NCBI GenBank assembly: GCA_018812485.1
Contig: JAHJDO010000062.1
Span: 1 to 57,961 of the forward strand
DNA: 57,961 nt
Source: a bacterium
GTDB lineage: Bacteria > JAHJDO01
Direction: 5' to 3'
The notes below the pieces were generated by a model. That model had not been told where the DNA came from and made no database searches. It worked only from the letters and a program-made list of their open reading frames with translations. Positions within the stretch are counted from its first letter, which is position 1; the number at the start of each line of letters is the position of its first letter. Made by a program: the position numbers and the translations under genes. Below are positions 16,411-24,076 of this stretch, piece by piece.

Positions 16411-17289
16411 ATGCCAAAAAGGATTAAAAAAACCGGGCTAAAACTTGTTTTAGTTTTACTAATATCATTATTTATTTGCAGTATAACACATGCTGAAGAG
16501 ACAGTAATAAAGTCATTAGACCTTGGATTTATACCATTTAAATCCTTTGAAGAAGCAGCAAAATCTTTCCTATCCAAAGAGGGGAAAATAGTCTATTTTG
16601 CACCTACAAATAAAATTATAGTAGTTGATTATCCTAAAAACTGTAAGAATATTTCTGGTCTATTAACAAATTTACAAATGAACATTAAAAACGTGGAAAT
16701 AAAAGTAGAATTTATTGAACATTCCTTAGAGAATGTTTCAGAAGCTAAGGCAAAAACCAGATACAGCGAAAAAAACTGGGAAATTACTACTGGTGGTATA
16801 GCTGTTGGAACTGACGATAGAGGATTCCATGGAGCTTTTTCGGCGGGAATTGGAAAGAAAAAATCTGAGCGCGCTACAACCCAGATAATATCAGTTCTTG
16901 ATAGACATACAGGCCGGTTCCTCGTGGTTGAGGAATACCCGCAATTGGAGTGGTTTAGAACCTATGGAATAGCTAATCATTTGATTGATGCAGGACTTAC
17001 TTACAAAAGCGTTGGGGCAAAACTTGCTGTTATGCCTGTGGTTCAAGGTAATCTCATAAAAGTATCACTGACTCCAGAATTGAGCTATTTTACAGATAGA
17101 GGAACTAAAACTGTAAAAGTTAATACCTTAACTACTACAGTTGTCGCTCGCAGTGGACAGTCAATATGCATTGGGGGATATTCTTCAAGCAATAAGGATT
17201 TCTCAATGCATTTCTTCAGAAAAATCGGCAAGTCCGGTAAAATTGTAACCTTCGATATTATCCTGACTCCAAAAATAAAGGAACCGTAA
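16411..17289 (+). CDS. secretin-domain protein, type II/III secretion related, standalone
   Basis: 292 residues with a signal peptide (basic MPKRIKKTG, then LKLVLVLLISLFICSITHA). Residues about 90-290 follow the secretin beta pattern: an opening IKVEFIEHS strand, then VGAKLAVMPVVQGNLIKVSLTPELSYF and VVARSGQSICIGG, equivalent to the C-terminal secretin motif. It is much shorter than a pore-forming secretin (usually over 500 residues) and lacks the N0-N3 domains. It may form a smaller outer-membrane or periplasmic assembly. It is not linked to other secretion genes. Confidence 0.6.
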   Translation: MPKRIKKTGLKLVLVLLISLFICSITHAEETVIKSLDLGFIPFKSFEEAAKSFLSKEGKIVYFAPTNKIIVVDYPKNCKNISGLLTNLQMNIKNVEIKVEFIEHSLENVSEAKAKTRYSEKNWEITTGGIAVGTDDRGFHGAFSAGIGKKKSERATTQIISVLDRHTGRFLVVEEYPQLEWFRTYGIANHLIDAGLTYKSVGAKLAVMPVVQGNLIKVSLTPELSYFTDRGTKTVKVNTLTTTVVARSGQSICIGGYSSSNKDFSMHFFRKIGKSGKIVTFDIILTPKIKEP

Positions 17290-17305
17290 AGGTTTTTAAG
17301 TTTTA

Positions 17306-18055
17306 CTATTTTACTATCGCCTTCGTCGGGCATTTTTTAATACATTCGCCGCAGTTGGTGCATTTTTTGGGATCTATTACTGCAAGATTGTTCTCTAAGG
17401 TTATTGCATCTAGCGGACATGCCTTAATGCATACGCTACATCCGATACAGGCAGCTTTACATACCGCTCTTGCGTCTTTTCCCTTATCTCTGTTGCTGCA
17501 CGCGACATAAACTTCCTGATTATTGGGAACAAGTTTAATAATATTTTTAGGACATACTTCTATGCATTTTTCGCATATTTTACAAAGCTCTTTGTCAAAT
17601 ACAGGTATGCCTTGTTTAAGAGAAATTGCTCCAAAGGGACATATTTTAGAGCAATCTCCAAACCCTAGGCATCCATAATCGCATGAGTTGTTTCCACCAC
17701 TGAGGAGCATAGCAGCTTTACATGTTTGAATACCAATATAAAGAAATTTTCTCTGCTGATTAGCAGTTCTCTGACACAAGAGAACAGGGAAGGTTTTTGA
17801 GATTAGTTCTGTCTCTTTTTTATCCATAAGTACGCATCTATCGGGTAAAACTTTACCGTCTGCGACGGCTTTGGCAAAACCCATACAGCCTGTAAATCCA
17901 CATGCGCCGCAATTTGCACCAGGGAGAGCTTTGAAAATCTCTTCTATTTTGGGATCAATTTTTACAGCGAATTTTCTTGATGCATAACCAAGCACAAGAC
18001 CAAAGACCAGTCCAAGCCCTCCAAGAAGCAGAGTTGCTGTTAAAATAGTTTGCAT
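17306..18055 (-). CDS. rnfB: Rnf complex subunit B, ferredoxin-type
   Basis: 249 residues with one N-terminal membrane helix anchoring cytoplasmic Fe-S domains. Near residues 47-60 the CGACGFTGC motif marks the Fe-S domain with a 4Fe-4S cluster. Several ferredoxin motifs follow ([50 protein letters not shown]). It passes electrons between ferredoxin and the membrane subunits. Last gene of the operon, convergent with the secretin-like gene. Confidence 0.95.
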   Translation of the reverse strand: MQTILTATLLLGGLGLVFGLVLGYASRKFAVKIDPKIEEIFKALPGANCGACGFTGCMGFAKAVADGKVLPDRCVLMDKKETELISKTFPVLLCQRTANQQRKFLYIGIQTCKAAMLLSGGNNSCDYGCLGFGDCSKICPFGAISLKQGIPVFDKELCKICEKCIEVCPKNIIKLVPNNQEVYVACSNRDKGKDARAVCKAACIGCSVCIKACPLDAITLENNLAVIDPKKCTNCGECIKKCPTKAIVK

Positions 18056-18069
18056 ATTGAACCTTTTTA

Positions 18070-18657
18070 TTATTGAGAAACTAAACCGGTAAATCCCATG
18101 AAAGCAAGAGACATTAAACCAGCTATGATAAATGCAATTGGTATACCTCTCATGCAGTCAGGCACGTCGGTTAGATCCAGCCTTTCCCTTATTGCAGACA
18201 TAAGAAGTAATGCGATAGTAAAACCCACACCAGCGCCCAAACCATTTACAATGCTACCTATAAAATCAAGATTAGAATCACTATTAATTGTTGCTACACC
18301 GAGAACAGCACAGTTTGTAGTAATAAGAGGAAGGTATATTCCCAATGCTTGTTGAAGAGCAGGGCTTATTTTAGCAATGACCATTTCCACAAATTGAACC
18401 AGTGTTGCAATAACAAGAATAAAGGTAATTGTTTGTAAAAACGTTATATTTAATGGGATTAATAAGTAATGCTGTATGACCCATGTAGCCATTGATGCAA
18501 TGGTCATGACAAAAATTACAGCCATTCCCATTCCAAATGCAGCGGAACTTTTTTTAGAAACACCTAAGAATGGGCATATGCCAAGAAATCTATTTAATAC
18601 ATAGTTATTTACCAGAGCTGCAGAAAGGAATATTATAAATAATTTAGTAAGAAGCAT
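18070..18657 (-). CDS. rnfA: Rnf complex subunit A
   Basis: A 195-residue integral membrane protein with six predicted helices. The N-terminal [19 protein letters not shown] is the RnfA/NqrE signature and includes the Cys of the membrane Fe-S site shared with RnfE. It lies 3 bases downstream of rnfE. Confidence 0.96.
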   Translation of the reverse strand: MLLTKLFIIFLSAALVNNYVLNRFLGICPFLGVSKKSSAAFGMGMAVIFVMTIASMATWVIQHYLLIPLNITFLQTITFILVIATLVQFVEMVIAKISPALQQALGIYLPLITTNCAVLGVATINSDSNLDFIGSIVNGLGAGVGFTIALLLMSAIRERLDLTDVPDCMRGIPIAFIIAGLMSLAFMGFTGLVSQ

Positions 18658-18660
18658 CGT

Positions 18661-19257
18661 TTACGCCTTCCTTTTTTTTGCCAGACTATTGAATAATCCA
18701 AGGAATAGACCGAGAGCTATAAATGCTCCTGGGGGGAGTATCATTATTATCACAGGATTAAATCCAGATCCCAATACATGATATCCCCAGATTGTTCCTG
18801 CTCCCAGTATTTCTCTTGTAGCTCCAAGAAGCGCAAGTGCGCCTGTAAATCCTATTCCCATGCCTAGTGCGTCCATGATTGAAGGGGAAACAGGATTTTT
18901 TGATGCAAAAGCCTCTGCTCTGCCAAGTATAATACAGTTCACAACAATCAATGGAATAAATATCCCGAGGGATTTATTTAATGCAGGGAAATATGCCTGC
19001 ATTATAAGTTCTACTATAGTTACAAAAGTAGCAATGATCACAATAAACGCAGGGATACGAATATTTGATGGTATAAGTTTTCGGAATAGAGAAACAAGTA
19101 TGTTTGACCCTAAAAGCACAAAGGTAGTAGCCGCTCCCATGCCTATAGCATTTACCAGCGAGGTTGAAACAGCAAGTGTTGGACACATGCCCAGAATGAG
19201 CCGAAATGTTGGATTCTCTGCAAAAATACCTCTTGTAAAATCTTGTTTAAGACTCAT
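18661..19257 (-). CDS. rnfE: Rnf complex subunit E
   Basis: A 198-residue membrane protein homologous to RnfA. N-terminal NPTFRLILGMCPTLAVSTS carries the conserved Cys of the intramembrane Fe-S site. Six hydrophobic segments follow. Its start is 2 bases after the stop of rnfG. Confidence 0.95.
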   Translation of the reverse strand: MSLKQDFTRGIFAENPTFRLILGMCPTLAVSTSLVNAIGMGAATTFVLLGSNILVSLFRKLIPSNIRIPAFIVIIATFVTIVELIMQAYFPALNKSLGIFIPLIVVNCIILGRAEAFASKNPVSPSIMDALGMGIGFTGALALLGATREILGAGTIWGYHVLGSGFNPVIIMILPPGAFIALGLFLGLFNSLAKKRKA

Positions 19258-19259
19258 TT

Positions 19260-19799
19260 CTATTTTCTCTCAGTCTTTAAAAATTCTGTTATAGATTTTT
19301 GCACGGCTTCACTAACAGCTCGCGATGATATAGTAGCTCCGGTTAAAGCGTCAATAGTTCCTTTGCTGGAATCCTTTTTTAACAAAACCTGTTTCAAGGT
19401 TTTGTTAAAAAACTGATTTGTGAACTTCGTTCCTTCTACTCTTGTTCCAAGACCTGGAGTTTCATTTTGACTTGTGATTCTGATAGCTTTAATTGTTTTG
19501 TTCAAATTCATACCCACTTTAATTTTAATTGTGCTGCCAAACCCTTCCCCAGACGCATCAATTGCGTAGCCTATTAACTTATTTTTTGTATAAACTTCAT
19601 AATAGGTATAGTTGTCTTTACCAGTAGTTAGGTTAAAGCTTGTTGCTTCCGGGAAAATATCTCTTAGGGCTTTTTCTTCTTCAAGTTTAATTCGTTTTAC
19701 AATTGGTTCCTTTGTTACAGTATAGATTATACCTAGAATTGTGCCCGAGATAGCGGCAATTATAAGCAGACTCGCTGATAATTTTAATATATTACGCAT
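19260..19799 (-). CDS. rnfG: Rnf complex subunit G, covalent FMN carrier
   Basis: 179 residues with one N-terminal membrane helix and an extracytoplasmic FMN-binding domain. ALTGATISSRAV contains the Thr to which FMN is attached by phosphoester bond (the S/T-G-A-T motif). ETPGLGTRVEG is the other conserved block. It overlaps rnfD by 8 bases. Confidence 0.95.
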   Translation of the reverse strand: MRNILKLSASLLIIAAISGTILGIIYTVTKEPIVKRIKLEEEKALRDIFPEATSFNLTTGKDNYTYYEVYTKNKLIGYAIDASGEGFGSTIKIKVGMNLNKTIKAIRITSQNETPGLGTRVEGTKFTNQFFNKTLKQVLLKKDSSKGTIDALTGATISSRAVSEAVQKSITEFLKTERK

Positions 19800-20748
19800 T
19801 TATTTTCCCAAATTTTTTAGGTATAGTCCATTTCCACCTATCTATTAATGGAGTCACGGCATTCATCAATAATATAGAATAGCACACTCCTTCAGGGTAT
19901 CCGCCTTTCAACCTTATCAAAACCACTATTATCCCAGCCCCTAATCCAAATATAATTTTACCCTTGGGTGTTATAGGGGTTGTTACATAATCTGTTGCCA
20001 TGAAGAAAGCGCCAAGAATTAATCCTCCACTCAGCATGCTGAATAATGCGTCTCCTGTGAATAAGCCGTTACGGCCGAATATCCATGAAAGCAGTGCTAC
20101 ACACCCAATGTAGGAAACAGGAGTATGCCATGAAATCCGTTTTCTTATAAATAAAAATATTGCGCCCAGCAGCAGGGCAAAAGCAGACGTCTCTCCGATG
20201 CATCCTCCTACATTCCCAACAAACAGGCTCCAGTGGGAAGGAAGTTCTTGAACCAGATTGAGCTTTACTATTGCTAATGGAGTTGCGCAGGTTTCAGCAT
20301 CAATCCTTCTGAACCAGCCCGGTTGTGGCGCCAGCCATGTGGTCATAAAACCAGGCCAGGAAGCTACAAGTATTGCTCTGCCTATAAGTGCCGGGTTGAA
20401 TATATTGCGTCCAAGACCACCAAATACTTCTTTTCCCAGTATGATGGCACATGCAGTTCCAACTGCAGGTAGCCATAAAGGTACGCCAGGAGGTATTATC
20501 ATAGCTAATAAAAGTCCCGTCACAATGCCGCTTCCGTTTGATATAGTTTTGTGTCCTCTTATTTTGGAAATGATTGCTTCAGTTATTAGGGCTGTGAAGA
20601 TGCTTATTACGACTGGATACAGCACTTGTGTGCCAAAAAAATAAATTCCCATACCGAGTGCAGGCACAAGAGCTATTATAACATCCCACATTATCTTTTT
20701 GACGGATAAATTAGAATGGATATGCGGGGATGCTGAAAGAGTATACAT
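19792..20748 (-). CDS. rnfD: Rnf complex subunit D
   Basis: About 318 residues with around nine membrane helices. The start at 20748 (MYTLSASPHIHS) is preferred because its ATG shares one base with the TAA of rnfC (TAATG); a longer frame to 20844 would lie inside rnfC. The FMN-attachment region reads DAETCATPLA instead of the usual SGATPLA: the acceptor Thr is kept but Gly is replaced by Cys. ATDYVTTPITPKG is the second family motif. Confidence 0.94.
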   Translation of the reverse strand: MYTLSASPHIHSNLSVKKIMWDVIIALVPALGMGIYFFGTQVLYPVVISIFTALITEAIISKIRGHKTISNGSGIVTGLLLAMIIPPGVPLWLPAVGTACAIILGKEVFGGLGRNIFNPALIGRAILVASWPGFMTTWLAPQPGWFRRIDAETCATPLAIVKLNLVQELPSHWSLFVGNVGGCIGETSAFALLLGAIFLFIRKRISWHTPVSYIGCVALLSWIFGRNGLFTGDALFSMLSGGLILGAFFMATDYVTTPITPKGKIIFGLGAGIIVVLIRLKGGYPEGVCYSILLMNAVTPLIDRWKWTIPKKFGKINA

Positions 20749-22061
20749 TAAAATTTTCTCAGTTGCGTTTTTCCATATTTTATATACTGGACTATTGGTA
20801 TACGTGCAGGACATACATATGTACAAGCCCCACATTCCATACAATCTAATAATCCGTATTCTTTTGCATGTTCAAAACGATCATTTTTTATGGAGTTAGT
20901 TATTACATTAGGCAATATTTTCATTGGGCAAACACTACTACAGTTGCCACATCTTATACAACATTTCTCAAGCTCGTCACAAATCTCGTCCTTTGTTTGT
21001 ACAAGTATTCCAGACGTGCCTTTAATTACCGGGACATCTGCTGTATGCTGGGCGATCCCCATCATTGGACCGCCCATTATTATTTTGCCTATTTCTTCTT
21101 TGACTCCTTCGCATGCCTCTATTAAATTTGAAAAAGGAGTTCCTATTCTTACTCTAAGATTTTGTGGATTCCTGATGCCTCCTCCTGTTACAGTTACAAT
21201 TCGCTCTACCAGAGGTTTCCTTTCCACAACAGATTCATATACTGCAAATGAGGTGCCAACATTACTAACTATTACTCCTACATCCATTGGAAGTCCGCCG
21301 CTTGGCACTTCACGTTTCAGGAGAGCTTTTATAAGCTGTTTTTCAGCTCCCTGAGGATATTTTACCTTAAGTGCCATTATGTCAACATCTGTATCTGATT
21401 CTTTATTGATTTCGTCAGTAATTTTTTTAAGCGCATCAGGTTTATTTTGTTCAATACCAATTATGCCTTTCTTTACGCCAGTTGCTTTCATTAAGATTTT
21501 GAGTCCTATGACAACTTGTTTTGCATATTCCAGCATTAGTCTGTGATCAGCTGTTAGAAATGGTTCACATTCAGCGCCATTTAAAATATATGTATCAATT
21601 TTTTTGTTTTTTGGCGGGCTAAGTTTTACATGTAAAGGAAACATAGCCCCGCCAAGGCCAACAACACCTGCTTCCCGCACAATATGTTTTATTTGTTCTG
21701 ATCCAAGCGTTTTCCAGTCTCTTTTTGTTTCTTCAATAGCCCATGTATCGGCCTCATCAGATTCTATAATAATAGATAGAACTTTAGTCCCTAAAGGATG
21801 TGGCATAAGGGAAATATCTACTACTTTACCCGATATTGTGGCATGAACAGGTGCAGATATAAATGCCTGCGCATCACCAATCTTTTGCCCTACTTTAACA
21901 ATGTCTCCAATATTAACTAATGGCTTACATACTGCGCCTGTATGCTGCTGCAGGGGAATGATTGCTTTTTTAGGAGGGAGAAGATTCAGGATTTTTTTTG
22001 TATTTGTGCTATTTTTAAAATCCTCAGGATGAATCCCTCCATGAAAGCTAGAATTTATCAT
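20748..22061 (-). CDS. rnfC: Rnf complex subunit C
   Basis: 437 residues, peripheral cytoplasmic subunit. N-terminal GGIHPEDFKN is typical. A glycine-rich GVVGLGGAMFPLHVKL block and NGAECEPFLTADHR belong to the FMN/NADH-binding region. Two 4Fe-4S motifs are at the C-terminus (CIRCGNCSSVCPMKI and CMECGACTYVCPARI). It oxidises or reduces NAD as the Rnf complex couples ferredoxin to ion transport. First gene of the operon, with its own consensus promoter. Confidence 0.96.
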   Translation of the reverse strand: MINSSFHGGIHPEDFKNSTNTKKILNLLPPKKAIIPLQQHTGAVCKPLVNIGDIVKVGQKIGDAQAFISAPVHATISGKVVDISLMPHPLGTKVLSIIIESDEADTWAIEETKRDWKTLGSEQIKHIVREAGVVGLGGAMFPLHVKLSPPKNKKIDTYILNGAECEPFLTADHRLMLEYAKQVVIGLKILMKATGVKKGIIGIEQNKPDALKKITDEINKESDTDVDIMALKVKYPQGAEKQLIKALLKREVPSGGLPMDVGVIVSNVGTSFAVYESVVERKPLVERIVTVTGGGIRNPQNLRVRIGTPFSNLIEACEGVKEEIGKIIMGGPMMGIAQHTADVPVIKGTSGILVQTKDEICDELEKCCIRCGNCSSVCPMKILPNVITNSIKNDRFEHAKEYGLLDCMECGACTYVCPARIPIVQYIKYGKTQLRKF

Positions 22062-22085
22062 ATTATTTATTTATTATAGATTAAA

Positions 22086-22114
22086 TTGACAGTTTATAAG
22101 TTACTTGCTAAAAT
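22086..22114 (+). promoter_or_regulatory. promoter of hldD
   Basis: TTGACA at 22086-22091 and TAAAAT at 22109-22114 are separated by 17 bases. It overlaps the leader of the divergent rnfC promoter. Confidence 0.7.
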
Positions 22115-22122
22115 TCTGTGCA

Positions 22123-22151
22123 ATGATATCAACTAATTTTTAGTTTGTCAA
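22123..22151 (-). promoter_or_regulatory. promoter of the rnf operon with palindromic spacer
   Basis: On the minus strand TTGACA (22146-22151) and TATCAT (22123-22128) are 17 bases apart. The spacer is filled by the perfect dyad AACTAA-TTT-TTAGTT (22131-22145), a good position for a repressor. Confidence 0.65.
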
Positions 22152-22176
22152 AACGCCTAGAGAGTAGGGGGCAGGA

Positions 22177-23163
22177 ATGCGGAAGATGATTATTATTACT
22201 GGTGGAGCAGGGTTTATTGGAAGTGCCATTGTATGGAAGTTAAATCAGCAAGGAGAGTTTAATATTCTTGTTGTTGATGAGTTAGGAAAGAGCAGCAAAT
22301 GGAAGAATCTTCGGACTCTTCGATTTTTAGATTGTATTGATAAGGATGTTTTTCTTGAGAAAGTACTTAAAGGAGATTTTAAGTCAGGTGTTCGTGCATT
22401 GATTCATATGGGAGCATGTTCAGATACTACTGAGCAGGATGCAGATTATCTTTTACTGAATAATTATGAGTACACAAAGCATCTTGCTTCTTATGCTGTC
22501 AGGTGTAATGTGCGCTTTATCTACGCTTCCAGCGCTGCGACATATGGAGACGGTTCTTACGGATATTCCGATAAAGAAAAAGATTTGTATAAATTTTGTC
22601 CTCTAAATATGTATGCCTATTCTAAGCATCTTTTTGATCTCTGGGCAGAAAAAAATGGATTACTGAAAAAAGTTGCAGGACTTAAATTCTTCAATGTTTT
22701 TGGGCCGAACGAGTATCATAAAGGAAAAATGAGAAGCATGGTTATTAAGGCCTTTGAACAGATAAAAAAGGAAGGAGAAATTAGGCTCTTTAAGTCGCAT
22801 AGAACAGAATATGGGCATGGTGAGCAGAAAAGGGATTTTTTATATGTAAAGGATGCTGTAGAAATGACGCTGTTTTTTTTACAGAATCCGGGTGTTAATG
22901 GAATATTCAATATTGGTACAGGCAGGGCAGAAACATGGAACAAGCTTACAGAACTGGTTTTTGAGGCATTGAAGCTTAAACCCGACATTAAATATATCTC
23001 AATGCCTGAAGAGATAAAGGATTCTTATCAATACTTTACTCAGGCTGACATATCCAAACTTCATCGTGCAGGATACAGAATGCCCACAACATCCCTGAAG
23101 AAGGCTGTTTTTGATTATGTTCAGAATTACTTGCAGCAAAAAAAATATTTGACAGGAATATAG
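22177..23163 (+). CDS. hldD: ADP-L-glycero-D-manno-heptose 6-epimerase
   Basis: 328 residues. It epimerises ADP-D-glycero- to ADP-L-glycero-manno-heptose for the lipopolysaccharide inner core. The NADP-binding loop is IIITGGAGFIGSAIVWKLN, followed by VVDELGKSSKWKNL, characteristic of the heptose epimerase subgroup. ASSAATYG and the YAYSKHLFD Tyr-Lys pair form the catalytic site. The gene implies an LPS with heptose. Confidence 0.93.
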   Translation: MRKMIIITGGAGFIGSAIVWKLNQQGEFNILVVDELGKSSKWKNLRTLRFLDCIDKDVFLEKVLKGDFKSGVRALIHMGACSDTTEQDADYLLLNNYEYTKHLASYAVRCNVRFIYASSAATYGDGSYGYSDKEKDLYKFCPLNMYAYSKHLFDLWAEKNGLLKKVAGLKFFNVFGPNEYHKGKMRSMVIKAFEQIKKEGEIRLFKSHRTEYGHGEQKRDFLYVKDAVEMTLFFLQNPGVNGIFNIGTGRAETWNKLTELVFEALKLKPDIKYISMPEEIKDSYQYFTQADISKLHRAGYRMPTTSLKKAVFDYVQNYLQQKKYLTGI

Positions 23164-23219
23164 TAACTATGCAATAATCTGATAAAATAAATTTGAAAGC
23201 GGAGGAGGTGAATAATAAA

Positions 23220-23795
23220 ATGTTGAAATTTCTTAGAAGATCCAAGGGTTTTACGCTTATTGAATTGCTGGTTGTTATAGCAATTATTGCTCTTCTTGCA
23301 TCCATGCTGCTGCCAGCGCTGGCAAGAGCAAGAGAAATGGCAAGGAGAACAAAGTGCCTGAGCAATCTGAAACAGCTTGGTCTTGGTTTGCATATGTACG
23401 CTCAGGACTATGATGAGTATTTTCCAAAAGGGAATACTAGTGAGGTAGGCAAACTGAATTTGGGTAGCACGGACAATGTTACAGTGATGAATTTCTACCC
23501 TAATTATATTTCATCTCTATCTGTATTTTTGTGTCCGTCCAGCTCAGATGCTATTGCTAACGAGACTGCAATTGGTACCGCTGTCCCTGCCGGCTCAAGC
23601 TATGGATACAACAGTCCTACCGAGGACTGTCTGACAGAGATGGATGATTCGGATACGCCAATGATGTGTGATATATCCACTACTTATCATACAAATCCAA
23701 CCATCATCAATGTGCTGTATCTTGACGGGCATGTTTCAGCTCTAAAGGACGGAAATCCTGCAAAAATAACTCCGAGCAACGCTGTATGTAACTAG
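23220..23795 (+). CDS. prepilin-like protein with H-X9-DG C-terminus
   Basis: About 191 residues from the ATG at 23220, chosen for GGAGGAGGTG 9 bases upstream. [20 protein letters not shown] has the canonical Gly before Phe for prepilin peptidase. The helix runs to [16 protein letters not shown]. The C-terminus has [19 protein letters not shown]. Such proteins are numerous in PVC-type and related bacteria; function is usually unknown. Followed by a strong terminator, so transcribed alone or as the end of the hldD unit. Confidence 0.85.
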   Translation: MLKFLRRSKGFTLIELLVVIAIIALLASMLLPALARAREMARRTKCLSNLKQLGLGLHMYAQDYDEYFPKGNTSEVGKLNLGSTDNVTVMNFYPNYISSLSVFLCPSSSDAIANETAIGTAVPAGSSYGYNSPTEDCLTEMDDSDTPMMCDISTTYHTNPTIINVLYLDGHVSALKDGNPAKITPSNAVCN

Positions 23796-23817
23796 TGCTC
23801 CGTAATGCTGTGGAAAA

Positions 23818-23849
23818 AACATCCCCGATGATCTCGGGGATGTTTTTTT
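23818..23849 (+). terminator. rho-independent terminator
   Basis: Perfect 11-bp stem AACATCCCCGA/TCGGGGATGTT with a 5-base loop TGATC, followed by a run of T. It lies just after the pseudopilin gene. Confidence 0.9.
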
Positions 23850-23890
23850 GCTTTAATTCCTGATTATCAGTATAATAAACAACGATATGG

Positions 23891-24035
23891 AGAAGTACAA
23901 ATTCGAAGCACGAAGCACGAAATCCGAAACAATATCAAATGACCAAAATACAAATGCTCAAAACAATGTTTTGAATTTTAGAAATTTAAATTTAGAATTT
24001 GTTTCGAGTTTCGGATTTAGAGTTTCGGATTTTTT
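23891..24035. repeat. AT-rich inverted-repeat element
   Basis: The left arm AAATCCGAAAC (23920-23930), preceded by CGAAGCACGAAGCACG, matches in inverse the right arm GTTTCGGATTT (24008-24018), and a second GTTTCGGATT follows at 24022. Inside is the hairpin TCAAAAC-AAT-GTTTTGA (23958-23974). Elements of this wording are dispersed in several uncultured bacterial lineages. Here it lies directly before the O-antigen-ligase-like gene and extends into its possible N-terminus. Confidence 0.6.
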
Positions 24036-24076
24036 CAACGGAATTTCTATTAAGAATATTCCAACAGGAGAGAAAT

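Noticed and set aside
20748-20844. N-terminal extension of RnfD with several Cys
   Set aside because: It lies entirely within rnfC in another frame; the TAATG junction and family alignment put the start at 20748.
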